NCBI GenBank assembly: GCA_033026295.1 | Contig: CM065176.1 | Span: forward strand, 8,163,945 to 8,227,944 | Length of the DNA stretch: 64,000 bases | Direction: 5' to 3' | From: Channa striata | Lineage: Eukaryota; Chordata; Actinopteri; Anabantiformes; Channidae | Shown: positions 28,201 through 37,602 of the stretch, piece by piece | Position numbering within the stretch: the first letter of the stretch is position 1 | Layout: each line of letters begins with the position of its first letter | Notes under the pieces: model-generated | What the model was told of the DNA's origin: nothing | Databases searched by the model: none | What the model saw: only the letters and a program-made list of their open reading frames with translations | Made by a program: the position numbers and the translations under genes

Positions 28201-30191
28201 GTCCTATTACCGTGTCCCCTCAATAGCAGAATAATGGTGGTTTCATGTTTCTCTTGAGGCAGCCATTACCTTGAGGCCATTTCAGACAAAAGGCCAGTAC
28301 TTTTACAGTCTGGCCCTGGAGAATACGATGCAGACTTGCTGAGATGACCTCTAAGCACTTTGTGACCTGCACACAACAGTTGTTTGTTTGAAAAGTGAGC
28401 ATATCTGCAGGGTGAGCGTGAGGATAGTTGCTGCGGGTGAGGTGCAAGTGCACTTCTGTGGAGATGAAATTGGGTAGAAGATATGATTAAAAAATGTATA
28501 GCACGCTGGTCCAATCCACAGTTGGGCGGTCCACTCCATTGTTTATTTACAAGTAACATGCTGAGCACAAAGATTCCACAGGCTACAACAGATCTCGCTG
28601 GTTCGATTCTTCAGTGAAGGAGCTCTTGATTCAAACCTCGTCTCTGTTGAATAATGGAGCTTTTCTTCGCATGACAGTCATTGGCTGATTGTGGCAGAGA
28701 TGCCTCAGAATGCATTCTTATTTCTCTGCCTCTGTGCAGTTGGGATGTTTTCAGATCACAGATGATTGATGAAAATGTTTAGGCTATTGTATGAGTTTGG
28801 ATGGCTGAAATATATTATAATGGAATGGAATGGATAATTTAGCATTGATTTCACCTCATTTTAGGTAAGCTACATTAATGATTAAGAGTGAGTAAAATGA
28901 CTAAAGTCATGCTAAGAGCTCTGTGAGGCTTTGCAGTTTTTGCCAGCATATAGTTAAAGCTATCAAAGCCATTATATTACCAGTGAGCACAGTAGTTCTG
29001 TTAAATTACAGTCCTGTCTGTCCTGGGGCAACATAAGACTGAAGCTTGTGTTGTGAGACCTCACATTTTGTTTTATTCATGCAGCACATAGCACTGTAGG
29101 GATCTGGACAAAAACACTTGTGTGTGTGTGTGTCTGTGTATGTGAGTGAAGGAACAGATTTATTCTTATCTGTGATATGAACGAGGGCTTTGCTGTACAG
29201 TACATTTTCTTTTTTTTAATTAATGAGGCAGTAGATTTACATGAATTAAATGTTATAATTTAAATAATAAATAATTTCAAAAAAATTAAACATGTTTTAG
29301 CAATATTGAAAAGCTACATTATTGTCTTACATACTTACATACATACTTACTTATGTATGTATGTATGTATGTATGTATCTACATATCTATATCTATATAT
29401 ATATACATATATTTCCTTTTGAGTCAGAGCTGGAGAGGCAGACTCTTCATTGGAGAAATCATATGTAACAACAGACAATAAATGCTGAAGTCAGAGTAGC
29501 AGTGCATCAAGGTTAGTTTGGGCAGTTTAAAGCAGTAAAAATAGAGAGAAAAATACAGAAATGTGAATTCCATTTTGGGGACCAAGTACATTTTTTGTAC
29601 TTGTTATATATGTATATATTTGTATTGAACATCAACAGATTATTCTCTTCTGATTACCAAGCACCAGCTAATTTACAGTGTGATTATTGCTATCGTGTGT
29701 ATAATTTAGCTACTTTTTCATGTAGCCAAAAAGACTCTTCCAGAATGACAATTAGGCAGCTATAATTATTTAATAGGTTTTCTGGTTCATTAAAGAGCCT
29801 TTTCATGACAAATCAGCTGTTGTGTTAATTATTGGGGATATATCCATCCCTAGGACATCTCATCTATTTTGGCTTGTTTACATCCTCTGAAAAAGTATCT
29901 GAAGTTCCCTTAGGCTGCTCAGTGTGCTACTCCTTCTTCTCCTCACCTCCCTGCCGTTTCATTTTGCGAAGCAGAATCCATCTTTTTCTGGCAGGTTGGG
30001 AACTTTTTGGTGTTTGCCTGTGTGCGATCGATCAACATGCATAATTCATAGTTAGTGGGTTAAGAGCAGCTCGGCATTCCTCTCGCTGGGCCCTTTGATT
30101 TTTGTCTCTCTATCTGCCCCCCTCAGGGAGAGCTACAGCCCTGCTGCTAAATCACCTCACACAAATACAGACACCCTCATGTGTGGGCGCA

Positions 30192-30232
<41 letters not shown>

Positions 30233-33200
30233 CACTCATAGCACCAGCATGCACGGACACACACGCATCATGATGGAGCTGAAAAAGAGATGGAAGAGGT
30301 GACTGAAGCTCTCTGAAGCTTTAAAATTCAGCTGATGATTTTTACGTCCGTGTGTTTCTATTAGCTTTGTATTAGCTGCCTACTTATCTCCACAAAAGCT
30401 GTGGAAAATGGGTTCTGCTTGCTGAGATAGGGTGGATGACTTTTCATAGGAAATTTACTAAAACCATTTGGCAAAACGTAGTTATTATAGAATCAGTGCA
30501 ACAAACCATTGTGTCTCAGCCATAAATGGAAAGTGGCTCGTCACACTGAGTTCAGTGTTGTAGAATTTACGTCTACGTTGTTTTTGTTTCACTGACTTTC
30601 ACACCACTACTACTGGCTGCAATCACAAGATTTACATATATGGATCCAAATGCAGCTGGAAAATTAAAGCGGTCTGTGCTGTGCCTGCAGGAAACATTAA
30701 GCCCTCACTTGGCTATTCCTTCAACCCATCCATCCATCTGTCGGCCCATTAGTCCCTTGGGCAGCGGACAAGGTGAAAAGAAAGCCGTCCTGACAGCAGT
30801 TGACAGGAGAAGATGCAAGAGGGGGGGGATGAGGACTGAGGACGAAGATTGAAAAGCAGGTTAAGGGAGGGAGGGACGCAATTGAGGAGGAGAAACGATG
30901 ATGGAGCGCATGAAGAATAAAAACTAAAAGAGAGACAGATGGACAGATTTATGCGTTATGGAGGTGAGACAGTGGACAATATGCAGGGAGGTCAAGAAAA
31001 CTGTAGAGTGGATCTTTTACATTTCTAAAGAAGTATACCTGCTGACCTCAACATACCAAAGGGACTTCAGAAGGAGGGTCTCTGTGTGGCCCCTCTCGTT
31101 AGAGGGACTGAGGTGGAACCAGCTGATAGCTACAGGTTTCTGGGTCTTCAGTCCACAGAAAAGCTGAGTTGGACTAAAAACCCAATGGCAGCAGCGTTGA
31201 AGTGGTTCCTCTTTTTTAGGCTGCTGTATAAGCCTGGATTCAGATGTCGGCCCCCCACCCCGGTCTACAAGGGACTTGTTGAAAGCTTACTTTAAAAGCA
31301 GCATTACAGTGCAGTATAGAAAGCGAGCGTTAAAGACTGGATCTCACCTCCCCTCTACGGACCCACTGCACAAACAACGCTGTAGAGAGAGAGAGCAGAG
31401 AGCGTCCTCTGGGACGGGCACCACCCAGCTCACTCCCTGCTCAAATGGAAGAACTCAGGATACGGCCTGAGACACCACACACCAGACAGCCTCTTCACTG
31501 GCAGAGCGCGGATCCAGAGGAGCTTTTTTCCAGCCCCTGTTAGACTGATTGGAAAGGACATTAAGGCAGGAAGGAAACACCAACTTTTAACTCACACACT
31601 TAGAAAACTGACTGTACTTATTTATTCATGTACACATCACTACCTCGTTCTTCAGGAGCGTCTGTCGTGTCAAGGCTCTCGTGCAGTACCTTTCATTTGT
31701 TTTCCAGCTTTTTCCAGCAGTTTTCCATCAGTTGTGCTTAAATAAAACTATCCAAAAATGATAAAATGATCTTCCTTTTTTAAACACCACAGTGTGTTTT
31801 TTAAAAATGCCTGCATTTAAAAAAAAAAACGAAGGGGGGGTAGTAGACTGTAGCCTCGAGTCACAACATGATGAATAAACACAGTCGGAAGCAAAACTAA
31901 TGGCACTGTTTGTAATTACTTAGTTTTTTGCATAAATTGGTCATGAAATATGTACTAATATTCACAAATTCAAGTCACACATATTAACAAACAGTATATT
32001 TCTAAGTTAACACACAAATTGTAGGATTTGACCTAAACCTGTAGTGGGTTTACTTCGATGTTTAGGCTCATTGTCCTGCTGCATCACCGGCCTCATCGGA
32101 CACCGGCATTTGCTTGACCAGCGTGGCAATTCATTTTCCCCGCTACTATGCCAAGTGTTTGAGATCCAGAGGCAGCATAGCAGCCCAAAATTTGGATTGG
32201 ATTCCAATCAGTGAAACCAACTTGCCAAATACTCTTGTTGGCGTTTAATGACATACTGTTTCTATTATTTATTTAGCCATTAAACCACTTCGTATGTTTA
32301 TTGGGTGGGTTTAATAAAGACATAAAAACATTATCAATTGACTGCTTTTGTTTTATCAGCTTAGAAACATTATGTTTGTTGCTGGTGGCTGAAGCTTATG
32401 CCCATTTCATGATGTTATGCAGAAAACCAGGAAATTGCAAACAATGTTTTATTCAGTCAGTAGGGAGACAGTCAGACCTTCACAGCAGAACATCATGTTG
32501 TACGTTTATTATTTTCATAACTCCTCAAACAGATACAGTCTGATATAGTAATATATTATATATTTAATAGATTATAAGGCTGGCATCGTGTAAAAGCTAC
32601 AAAAACTGTGTGTCATACAAAGGTGAAAACTATATTGTTGTAAGATTTAAAGAGCTCCTACAAACATGAACGAGGTTCTTGCCATTACACTGCAGTAAAG
32701 TTGTAATAATAATGTGCTCTTCGAAGAAAAAGCCTAAAGCAGTTGCATAGCTAAAATATGTACAAGGTACAAAGTGGTGCAAGGAAGGAATCCAGAGAGT
32801 CACACAGGTAGTAAACAAACCCCTGGTTTTCAAATCATCCACACAAGTTACTTTGTATATTAAAAACATCAAACCCTGGCTCACAGCCATTTTTACAAGA
32901 TTTACAAGATTTTTACAAGATTTTCTAAACATTTTGTTGCTCAATTATACATCAATCACAGTTCCCTAATGATGTGCTAATATTGTAAAAAATAAAATAA
33001 AATAAAGCTTAAAACATTTCAAAATTGTGATCATTGAGGTTTTGAAAAGTTGCAGTGGTTGTAGAACTGCCTCAAGATTCATTTTCACAAAGTGATATTT
33101 AAAAATGCACCCGGCAACATCGCAAATATCACACACTGCGATGGTCCCTTTAGGTCTGTCTTTCTTCTCTGTCTCTGTCTCTCTGTTTGAATGTCACTCG

Positions 33201-33797
33201 GCCCTGTTTCCTGTAGTTGTGTTCCACATTGTCCACTCCAGTCACTTAAAGGAGCTAATAGCGAGCCTGACAGCGCCGGTTCAATACACAGCACAATTAC
33301 TGCCTCGCCCACATACAGCGGAGCCACCACACCATGCAATCAAACCCCTCTCTCACTTGTACATAGCTCTCTCCTGTCCTGTCACATTGCAACTATCAGT
33401 TTGGCCCCTAGCTGAGTGCACCCCCGTCCAGAATCACCGCCCCCTGCCTGGATGGATTCATAGTCAGATACCTCTCATCATTTTCCTTTTACGTCCTCAG
33501 CATGTGTGTGTGTCTGCGTCTTTGTTCAGAACTTAAAACACTCGGTCAGTGTCCAAGTTTTCACTTTCTGTTTGTATTTCTACGTGTTTGCTAATTAAGG
33601 GTTAACATGTGTTGTTGCAGCAGGATTCCCAGTCAATCAGAACCAGAATCCTGCTTCTTCCTTCCAACGACACAAGTGTCACTTAGGACCACGTTCACTG
33701 GTTTCTCCTGTGTGTCTTTCATCGCTGTCAACTCACAATTAATTCTGCAGCTGCCAGATGGTACTACAGCAGATGAGCATTACAGAGTCTGTCATGA

Positions 33798-33829
<32 letters not shown>

Positions 33830-36800
33830 TGTGTGTGTGGCTGCCAGGGATGAACGACCTTAAACTAAAGTTTTGTCTCCATTTCTCTGCACTACTGTAG
33901 CGGTAGCTTTTGTGCAGATGAACCATCCTCCTTAATTACATAGCTAATGACTCATCCTCATTAATGTTGTTTGCCCTCTCTTGAGCAAAGAAATTAGCCA
34001 AAGGGGGAGCGGAGCATTTGGAAGGTTGAAGGAAAGGAGGGAAGGTTAGGCACAGACAGGAAGGAGGGTGGAGGTGGGATTGGAGGATGCATGGCTGGAG
34101 ACATTACGGCAAATTTAGATTTTTATAGTGGAGCAAAAAAGATGTAGTCATCCCTGAAATGTCCCAGATATTTGTAGGAGCAAATAGACCAGCAACTTTA
34201 CTCTTTACTGTTATTCACTGACGTTATCCTTCATATATACCCAATTCATAAATTAACCACTAATCAAAAAACACGACAGTACATGTAGTTCCTCAAACTA
34301 GAACCACAGGAAACAAGAAAATCCATTAAATCGTCCCTTAAATATTTGCAAGCTTTGCACTGAGCTTTAACTAAACGGTGACTGTGACCGTGTCAACACA
34401 TCCAAGGAGAGGCAGAAGATATGACCAGATTTGCATGTTTCTACATGCCCATATTTACTGTTTGTCACCCATTTGGGAAAATTTATTGTAGTGCATCGTG
34501 TAAGAAAATTAAAAATGTATTTCTGAATATTACAATGAACTGCCTGTGGAGGGTTACACTCTTTTTTAAGACTTTGAAAGCATTGCTTATTGCGTGATGA
34601 ACACTTGTTTATGGCCTGCATTTAATTCGTTTTTAAGACATAATAACACAACATAGTAGTGTAATATAGTGTGTACGTACTTTGTATTTAGTCCTGGGGT
34701 GGCAACCTTAATTTACAGTGAAACATCAATTAGCGTTACCATGACAGCGTTTAATGATGAAGAAAGCACGTTAGGCTCAGCTGCTTGGGTGTCACGTTTA
34801 TGATTTCAGCTGGGTTCACAACTTTCTCCATTTTTTTGGTAGTAAAGAGAAAACCAGTTGCTGAGCACGCTTCACAGTAAAGGCTGATAAAAGTCACTAA
34901 CCGTTTTCCCTTTGTAGAGAAAAGAGGAGCAGAGTAAATGCCACGGCAGTGGAAATAAAAGTGAAGATGACAGTTGAGTAGGACAAGGAGAAAAGAAGAA
35001 AATGGTGCAGTGAGAAGATGAGGAGAACTGTGAAGTTCAACAAAGGGCTCTTTGAGGGGAAAAATCAAGTATTTCCCCTGACGAAGAGAGAGAGGGAGAA
35101 AAGTAAAAGCAGAACGATATGACGTTTTTAGCAGCCGTATTTTTTGAGCAGTTTATTGAAACCCCGAACATTTGAGTCATTAGGGAGCTGACTCAGATGT
35201 GCTCTGTTGAAGAGCTCCTTGGTCAGTTTTCAGAGAGGGGGAAAAGCCGGAGCTGCTAATGCCTGAGGGAGTTCACTTGTTAGGAGGACGAGCTGCAGCA
35301 AACATGGATGAAACAGGCCGCTGTGCTATTTTATCTTTCGTCCTTTGTTTCAAATAAGAAATTTAGTCTAGATCTGTTCTAGCTTTGGAGAAAATAATAC
35401 TAAATGCTAATATAATAATGACTAAAATAGTATGTGACTCTTGCAAAACAATGAAAACAGCGGCTCATGCAGAGTTCAGTGTCACGGTAACGTCTATCTG
35501 AGGTTGCACAGTAGCCTTCAGATGGTAGGACAAAAAACGACTGAGCCCACGACACGTTTCCTCGTCCACTCGACATTGTTGTTTATTTTTACCACCTGCT
35601 CAGTCATCGGTTCCCCAATGGGCACATTCAGTGCTGTGTTAACGTGAGGTCAGCCCTAACTCCAACCCTAACCGCTGCAGGACGTTCTGCTCGACAACTG
35701 CATCCACAGCGTCCACAGTTTGATTCCGGCCCAGCCACTTTCTATTGCGTGTCACACTCCAACACACATTTCCTGCCTCTAGTACCAGAATAAAACCGTT
35801 TCACACAAAAGTCATTGCTAATCATCGTCTGTGTGTCACACATGGGCTGTTAGAGTCTTTGTGCCTTAGCATTGTTTGTCAAAGAAAATTAACAGAGTAA
35901 TAAATAAAACAATCAAACATCCCACAAATGACGTTTTTTCATAAAAATAATGTTTAGTTTCAATTTGGCTTTAAGAAATTTCTTCCACTGTGACAATTAT
36001 ATTATTTTGGTAACATTACCTGAACTCATGAGTGGGTCAGTGTGGGTGTGATTGTGCATGAGTGTGTCCAGATGTGCAGCCTGACCGGCTCATGTAAAGT
36101 AACAGCTGTGACTTGGACTCAGATGGTTACACTCTCAGCCACCTGCATTAGTCTGGACTCTTAATCACATTCACCTTCCTCATGCCGTGTCTAGGTTTGC
36201 TACAATCCAAGATATGTTGAATAATAATTTCCTGATTTCCATGCCAGTGCAGGATTGTTTGCTGCCCTTTTTTTTTTTTTTTTTTTTTGGCTTCTGCTTC
36301 GAGCCTGAAGGAACCCCAGGGGAGTGATGGGAGTTTGACGTGACTCTGCAAGGAGAGCTCAAGGATAGGACAGGACAGGACAGCTGTCCCTATAGTCATT
36401 AGGCACACTCTACCCCCATACCCTCTCATCATCCATAACTATTTCACAAAGGTCTCCTCCCCATTCACAGAGGTCCCTCACTTTCTCTCCAGGGGTTTTG
36501 TTGACTTCGCCATGTCTCTCTCTGTCTGTCTGTCTCTCTCACTCTCACTGCATGCTAGATAATTGCTGTCTCTGCAGGCTCCCTGTCTCTCCCCTTTCCT
36601 TTCTCCCACACCTCTGTCTGACCCTTACAGTGTGTCCCATTGATGATTGATTGTCCTGCTCGGTCCCCAGGCCCTGTCAGCCCCAATAAAATAACAACCT
36701 CACATTACATCCATACCTATGGGACATCACTGTCCAGAGAACAAGAATAGGGAATGGGGAGGGGGAGCAGAGAGGAGCTGGAGCAGAAGTGATGGTGGAA

Positions 36801-37602
36801 TGTGGAGAGTGAATAGAAAGAGGGAGGATGAACAGAGACAGCACAACAGGCAGTGATGGATGGCAAAGTTTACTTTCTGATCCTTCCTGTAAAGTTTCAA
36901 CGGACTCCTTCAGGATGCTGTGTCCGCAACAGGCCATCAGTACGTCCAGTAGATGACGGCTGTCTTCTTCAAGGTCTCTCTACGTGTTTGACTTTCTGTC
37001 AGTGGATGGGATCAATCCACAGCTTAGCCTGAATGTTATCATGTCTATTGATTTTTAACCGCTCTCGTCCTGTTTCTTTGACTGTGAAAACTTAAAGATC
37101 AAAGGAGAAAACCACTTTTAAAAATCTCTTCAATTTCCACCAATGAGCACAGACAGGAAGAAATGATGTTTTTTTTTGTGTGGACATATTCATGTGCATT
37201 CATACCCATATAGACTTGTTAGATGATGCATCATGTGGCCTCCACAGACACACAGACATCATGAATTGAATCGACCTTTGAACACTGTTTTCCTGTGGAG
37301 CTTTACCGTACTCTAAAGACTGTGGAATGCCTAAACATAAGCATGACACAGAATTTATCATTTCACTCCTCAAAATGAATAAGTGTATTTTCCAAAAAGT
37401 GAAAAAGTAATTCTCTCTTCCCTTCAGTGTGAAGATGGTGCTGCTGTGGACAGCTGGCGATGTCTTCAAGACCACCTATTTTGTGATGAATGAAAGTCCG
37501 CCACAGTTCTGGGTGTGTGGTTCAGTCCAGATCCTCATCGATGTGGCCATCCTGCTCCAGGTCCTGTTCTACAGCCAAGACACATGGGTCAAGCTAGGCT
37601 GA
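1614..37602 (+). CDS. slc66a2: SLC66A2 (PQLC1) PQ-loop membrane protein, four coding exons
   Basis: Joining 1614-1822, 2139-2272, 24434-24650 and 37428-37602 gives 735 nt: 244 residues plus TGA. The frame stays open across all three GT-AG introns. The protein carries two PQ-loop repeats, one with PQ at residues 37-38 (LPYLPQYQEI) and one at 172-173 (LGLPQLLQN). Each is followed by the family's polar stretch and 'DGFS' or 'KGMS'. Several hydrophobic segments fit the seven-helix, two-bundle fold of the SLC66 family. It aligns by eye along its whole length with human SLC66A2 (about 271 residues, from memory), including VCLVLLVANILR, VMILTM, DSAxFVE and KMVLxWTxGD. Family knowledge: PQ-loop proteins act in endolysosomal and Golgi membranes, and the yeast relative Any1/Cfs1 opposes the flippase Neo1. 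The substrate here is not shown by sequence. The protein is about 27 residues shorter than human, mainly in the linker after residue 114 and at the C-terminus. A teleost paralogue of the same subfamily is possible. Confidence 0.93.
1823..2138 (+). other. slc66a2 first coding intron (316 nt)
   Basis: It starts GTGAGG and ends with a T-rich tract and AG (2137-2138). It interrupts codon 70 (Trp) in phase 2. Nothing else is visible inside. The short open frames that run through it are readthrough from the neighbouring exon. Confidence 0.88.
2139..2272 (+). CDS. slc66a2: slc66a2 coding exon 2
   Basis: This 134-nt exon completes codon 70 and encodes residues up to 114 plus the first base of codon 115. 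It holds the helix around LLLQSVVMILTMFAMLHL, matching the LLWQSAIMILTM region of human SLC66A2, then the polar linker toward the second bundle. The acceptor is CCTTTTAG (2131-2138) and the donor is AG|GTAACA at 2273. It ends in phase 1 and joins directly to exon 3 to form Asp115. In human an 18-residue cassette (with KDEEVK) lies at this junction in some transcripts. I did not find an equivalent in the 22-kb intron, but a 54-nt exon could easily be missed by eye. Confidence 0.9.
2929..2949 (+). repeat. (TG)n microsatellite
   Basis: About ten TG units, TG on the coding strand of slc66a2. Confidence 0.9.
3341..3361 (+). repeat. (TG)n microsatellite
   Basis: Ten uninterrupted TG units, TG on the coding strand. 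Confidence 0.92.
5112..5345 (+). repeat. TTAGGG-bearing dispersed repeat flanked by (TG)n, copy A
   Basis: It begins with (TG)n and runs through a 'TGTGAGGACATTTTGG' block, a 'TCAAAAGGCTTTTTAG' block, GGGTTAGGGTTAGG and a 'GAGAGTCC' block before a second TG-rich stretch. The order of blocks matches the copy at 12651-12916 and, in part, the one at 14727-14877. All are in the same orientation. No coding capacity. It resembles a non-coding dispersed repeat seen in fish genomes. The class is not determined. Confidence 0.75.
5346..12640 (+). other. slc66a2 intron DNA, no features recognised
   Basis: Seven kilobases of AT-rich intron. I see no exon, RNA gene or confidently named repeat. Minor TG-rich patches lie near 9661-9835, and 9971-9989 holds a short inverted repeat (AATCACAC ... 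GTGTGATT). The open frames, at most 84 codons, are of chance length. Confidence 0.55.
12651..12916 (+). repeat. TTAGGG-bearing dispersed repeat, copy B
   Basis: Same block order as copy A: 'CATGTCTTCATAGCCTT', then 'CCATTGTTGTGAGGACAT', GGCTTTT, a TTAGGGTTA-type stretch (about 12780-12820), 'GTGTCCTCACAAG' and a terminal (TG)n at 12897-12916. It differs by a local duplication of AAAAGGCTTTTC near 12738-12762 and a longer TTAGGG-like section. Confidence 0.78.
13625..13671. repeat. Imperfect hairpin at the LINE 5' side
   Basis: AGCCTCTGCTG (13625-13635) pairs with CAGCAGAGGCT (13661-13671). After one mismatch, GCCTTCT (13637-13643) pairs with AGAAGGC (13653-13659). The loop is 9 nt. The right arm is an inverted copy of LINE sequence, as expected from an inversion during insertion. 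Confidence 0.85.
13673..13711. repeat. Perfect 14-bp hairpin next to the LINE hairpin
   Basis: GAATATCTGGCAGG (13673-13686) is the exact reverse complement of 13698-13711, with an 11-nt loop. It starts two bases after the previous hairpin ends. Confidence 0.92.
13740..14720 (+). other. slc66a2 intron DNA with a C12 tract
   Basis: AT-rich, with no exon recognised. A run of twelve C at 14531-14542 is followed by CAC units. Confidence 0.55.
14727..14877 (+). repeat. Truncated copy C of the TTAGGG-bearing repeat between two (TG)n tracts
   Basis: It has (TG)n at 14727-14749 and 14852-14877. Between them lie 'ACTCCAAAGCGCTTTTTGAG', GGGTTAAGACTT and 'ACTCACAA' blocks, which match the middle and end of copies A and B. 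The TTAGGG core is reduced to GGGTTA. Confidence 0.65.
14880..15535 (+). other. slc66a2 intron DNA, nothing recognised
   Basis: No exon, RNA gene or repeat that I can name. A 78-codon open frame (15058-15294) has no recognisable similarity. Confidence 0.5.
15620..16070 (+). mobile_element. LINE ORF2 C-terminal remnant, + strand
   Basis: Around 15840-15895 one frame reads RGIIKDASQPNHGLFT. After a frame change, 15905-15985 reads LAG/SGRHYKS... and RRSFVLQVV. This follows the usual order at the end of fish LINE ORF2, where a 'DxSHPxHxLF' block is followed by 'LPSGRxYxS' and 'NSFxPxAV'. Stops and frameshifts show it is dead. A 9-bp inverted repeat (15846-15854 with 15861-15869) lies inside it. 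The ends are approximate. Confidence 0.65.
16300..19120 (+). other. slc66a2 intron DNA, nothing recognised
   Basis: AT-rich, with only short open frames and a G9-10 run near 17191-17200. No exon or named repeat recognised. Confidence 0.5.
19128..19164. repeat. Perfect 14-bp inverted repeat (hairpin)
   Basis: GAGGGTCTAGTCAC (19128-19141) is the exact reverse complement of 19151-19164 around a 9-nt loop that itself contains the palindrome AGTACT. A further inverted copy of AGTCACGAGTAC (19136-19147) lies at 19270-19281. No transposon coding sequence is near. Confidence 0.92.
20400..21690 (+). other. slc66a2 intron: overlapping chance frames around (TG)n
   Basis: (TG)n tracts at 21099-21124 and 21487-21506 suppress stop codons in several frames. 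Together with locally higher GC, this yields overlapping frames of 162-174 codons on both strands between 20646 and 21360. None resembles a protein family and they contradict each other. I read them as non-coding. Confidence 0.6.
22178..22222 (+). repeat. Long (TG)n microsatellite (about 22 units)
   Basis: The longest TG tract in the window, uninterrupted, with TG on the coding strand of slc66a2. Confidence 0.95.
22640..22830 (-). repeat. Degraded 'CGATTAAT'-type dispersed repeat
   Basis: The stretch has repeated ATCGATT/TTGATTATT-like words ('CTGATTATTTCGATTTTTTT', 'GCCGATTGATTATTCATT'). It resembles a common fish repeat rich in AATCGATTAATC words. A related sequence in the opposite orientation lies near 25432. 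Family not determined. Confidence 0.4.
22835..24433 (+). other. 3' part of the 22-kb slc66a2 intron
   Basis: No exon recognised before the acceptor at 24432-24433. The stretch just upstream of exon 3 (24250-24430) is pyrimidine-rich, which creates a readthrough open frame into the exon. Confidence 0.6.
24434..24650 (+). CDS. slc66a2: slc66a2 coding exon 3
   Basis: This 217-nt exon completes Asp115 and encodes residues 116-186 plus two bases of codon 187. It starts with DLDLRYFWKW, matching the DFDPHHFWQW segment of human SLC66A2. Two hydrophobic helices follow (LLFCFGFTVLCAVVTLLLL and the one around FVEMLGSLAVMFEAM), then the second PQ motif (LGLPQLL) and STKGM. The acceptor is TTCTCTAG and the donor is GAG|GTACAG, phase 2. 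Readthrough past the donor meets TGA after four codons. Confidence 0.92.
24651..27789 (+). other. First part of the 12.8-kb slc66a2 intron
   Basis: No known exon. A degraded dispersed repeat with 'GGGCTGCAACAAATTATTAA' words lies near 25432-25600, resembling in inverse orientation the one at 22.7 kb. The rest is AT-rich and unassigned. Confidence 0.5.
27790..28066 (+). other. Possible alternative last exon of slc66a2
   Basis: A pyrimidine-rich tract ends in CCCAG (27785-27789). Splicing exon 3 (phase 2, AG) to C27790 keeps an open frame of 84 more codons to TGA at 28040-28042, and AATAAA follows at 28061-28066. The encoded tail (SASRHPSFTMSLSGSGGDT...) resembles nothing I know. It would replace the last helices of the PQ-loop fold. 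This is predicted from signals only. A chance combination is quite possible. Confidence 0.25.
29331..29412. repeat. (ATAC)n/(ATGT)n and (TA)n simple repeat
   Basis: ACAT/ACTT units are followed by six or seven ATGT units and then a TATA-rich run. The two halves are roughly complementary, so the tract can fold back. Confidence 0.8.
30193..30229 (+). repeat. (TG)n microsatellite (about 18 units)
   Basis: Long uninterrupted TG tract on the coding strand. Confidence 0.95.
30985..31750 (+). mobile_element. LINE ORF2 C-terminal remnant, + strand
   Basis: Around 31100-31180 a frame reads EVEPADSYRFLGLQSTEKLSWTKN when followed in segments, and near 31510-31550 another reads RIQRSFFPAPVRL. This matches the end region of LINE ORF2 proteins, where 'SYKYLGVxLDxKLxW' precedes a C-terminal 'NSFxPxAxxLLN' block. 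Frameshifts and stops break it. An AATAAA near 31741 may be its 3' end. Clade not determined. Confidence 0.62.
31880..32215 (-). mobile_element. Tc1/mariner-like transposon end with transposase remnant
   Basis: The minus strand reads VMQQDNEPKHRSKPTT (about 32065-32110), the QDNDPKHxSK motif around the second catalytic Asp of Tc1-like transposases. The + strand start, with 'TTTTTTGCATAAATTGGTC' (about 31922-31942), resembles the terminal region of a common fish Tc1 family. Only one end and a short piece of the gene remain. The other end is not recognised. Confidence 0.65.
32216..35640 (+). other. slc66a2 intron DNA
   Basis: No exon recognised. A (TG)n tract lies at 33798-33826 and continues imperfectly to 33840. 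A 143-codon frame at 33105-33536 shows no recognisable similarity and is treated as chance. Confidence 0.55.
33798..33840 (+). repeat. (TG)n microsatellite
   Basis: About 14 TG units, one TT interruption, then more TG units. TG is on the coding strand. Confidence 0.93.
35680..35798 (+). mobile_element. tRNA-derived SINE remnant
   Basis: AGTTTGATTCCGGCCC (35718-35733) resembles a pol III B box. After it come 'CACTTTCTATTGCGTGTCAC' and 'TTTCCTGCCTCTAGTACC', then an A-rich AATAAAA end. That order is typical of a widespread fish SINE family. The A-box half is not clear, so this is a partial or decayed copy. Confidence 0.5.
35800..37427 (+). other. End of the 12.8-kb slc66a2 intron
   Basis: It contains a T21 tract at 36268-36288 and a pyrimidine-rich, TCTG/TCTC-containing stretch near 36500-36600. 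The acceptor for exon 4 is a clean pyrimidine tract ending CCTTCAG at 37427. Confidence 0.65.
37428..37602 (+). CDS. slc66a2: slc66a2 last coding exon
   Basis: The exon completes Ser187 and encodes VKMVLLWTAGDVFKTTYF, a short loop with ESPPQFWVCG, and a final helix (VQILIDVAILLQVLFY). The protein ends with VKLG and TGA (37600-37602). The KMVLxWTxGDxFKTxYF block is the most conserved part of SLC66A2 by eye. The C-terminus is much shorter than in human. The 3' UTR follows directly. Confidence 0.92.

Larger units (their letters stand above)
28090..30955 (+). other. slc66a2 intron DNA with simple repeats
   Basis: It contains (TG)n at 29119-29133, an ATGT/TATA-type tetranucleotide and TA stretch at 29331-29412, and a long (TG)n at 30193-30229. 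No exon recognised. Confidence 0.6.

Noticed and set aside
28600..28625. GGTTCGATTC, a tRNA B-box-like word
   Set aside because: No A box, acceptor stem or cloverleaf is found around it. A chance match.
33105..33536. 143-codon + strand frame in the last intron
   Set aside because: Low-information sequence with no similarity I know, and no good flanking splice signals.
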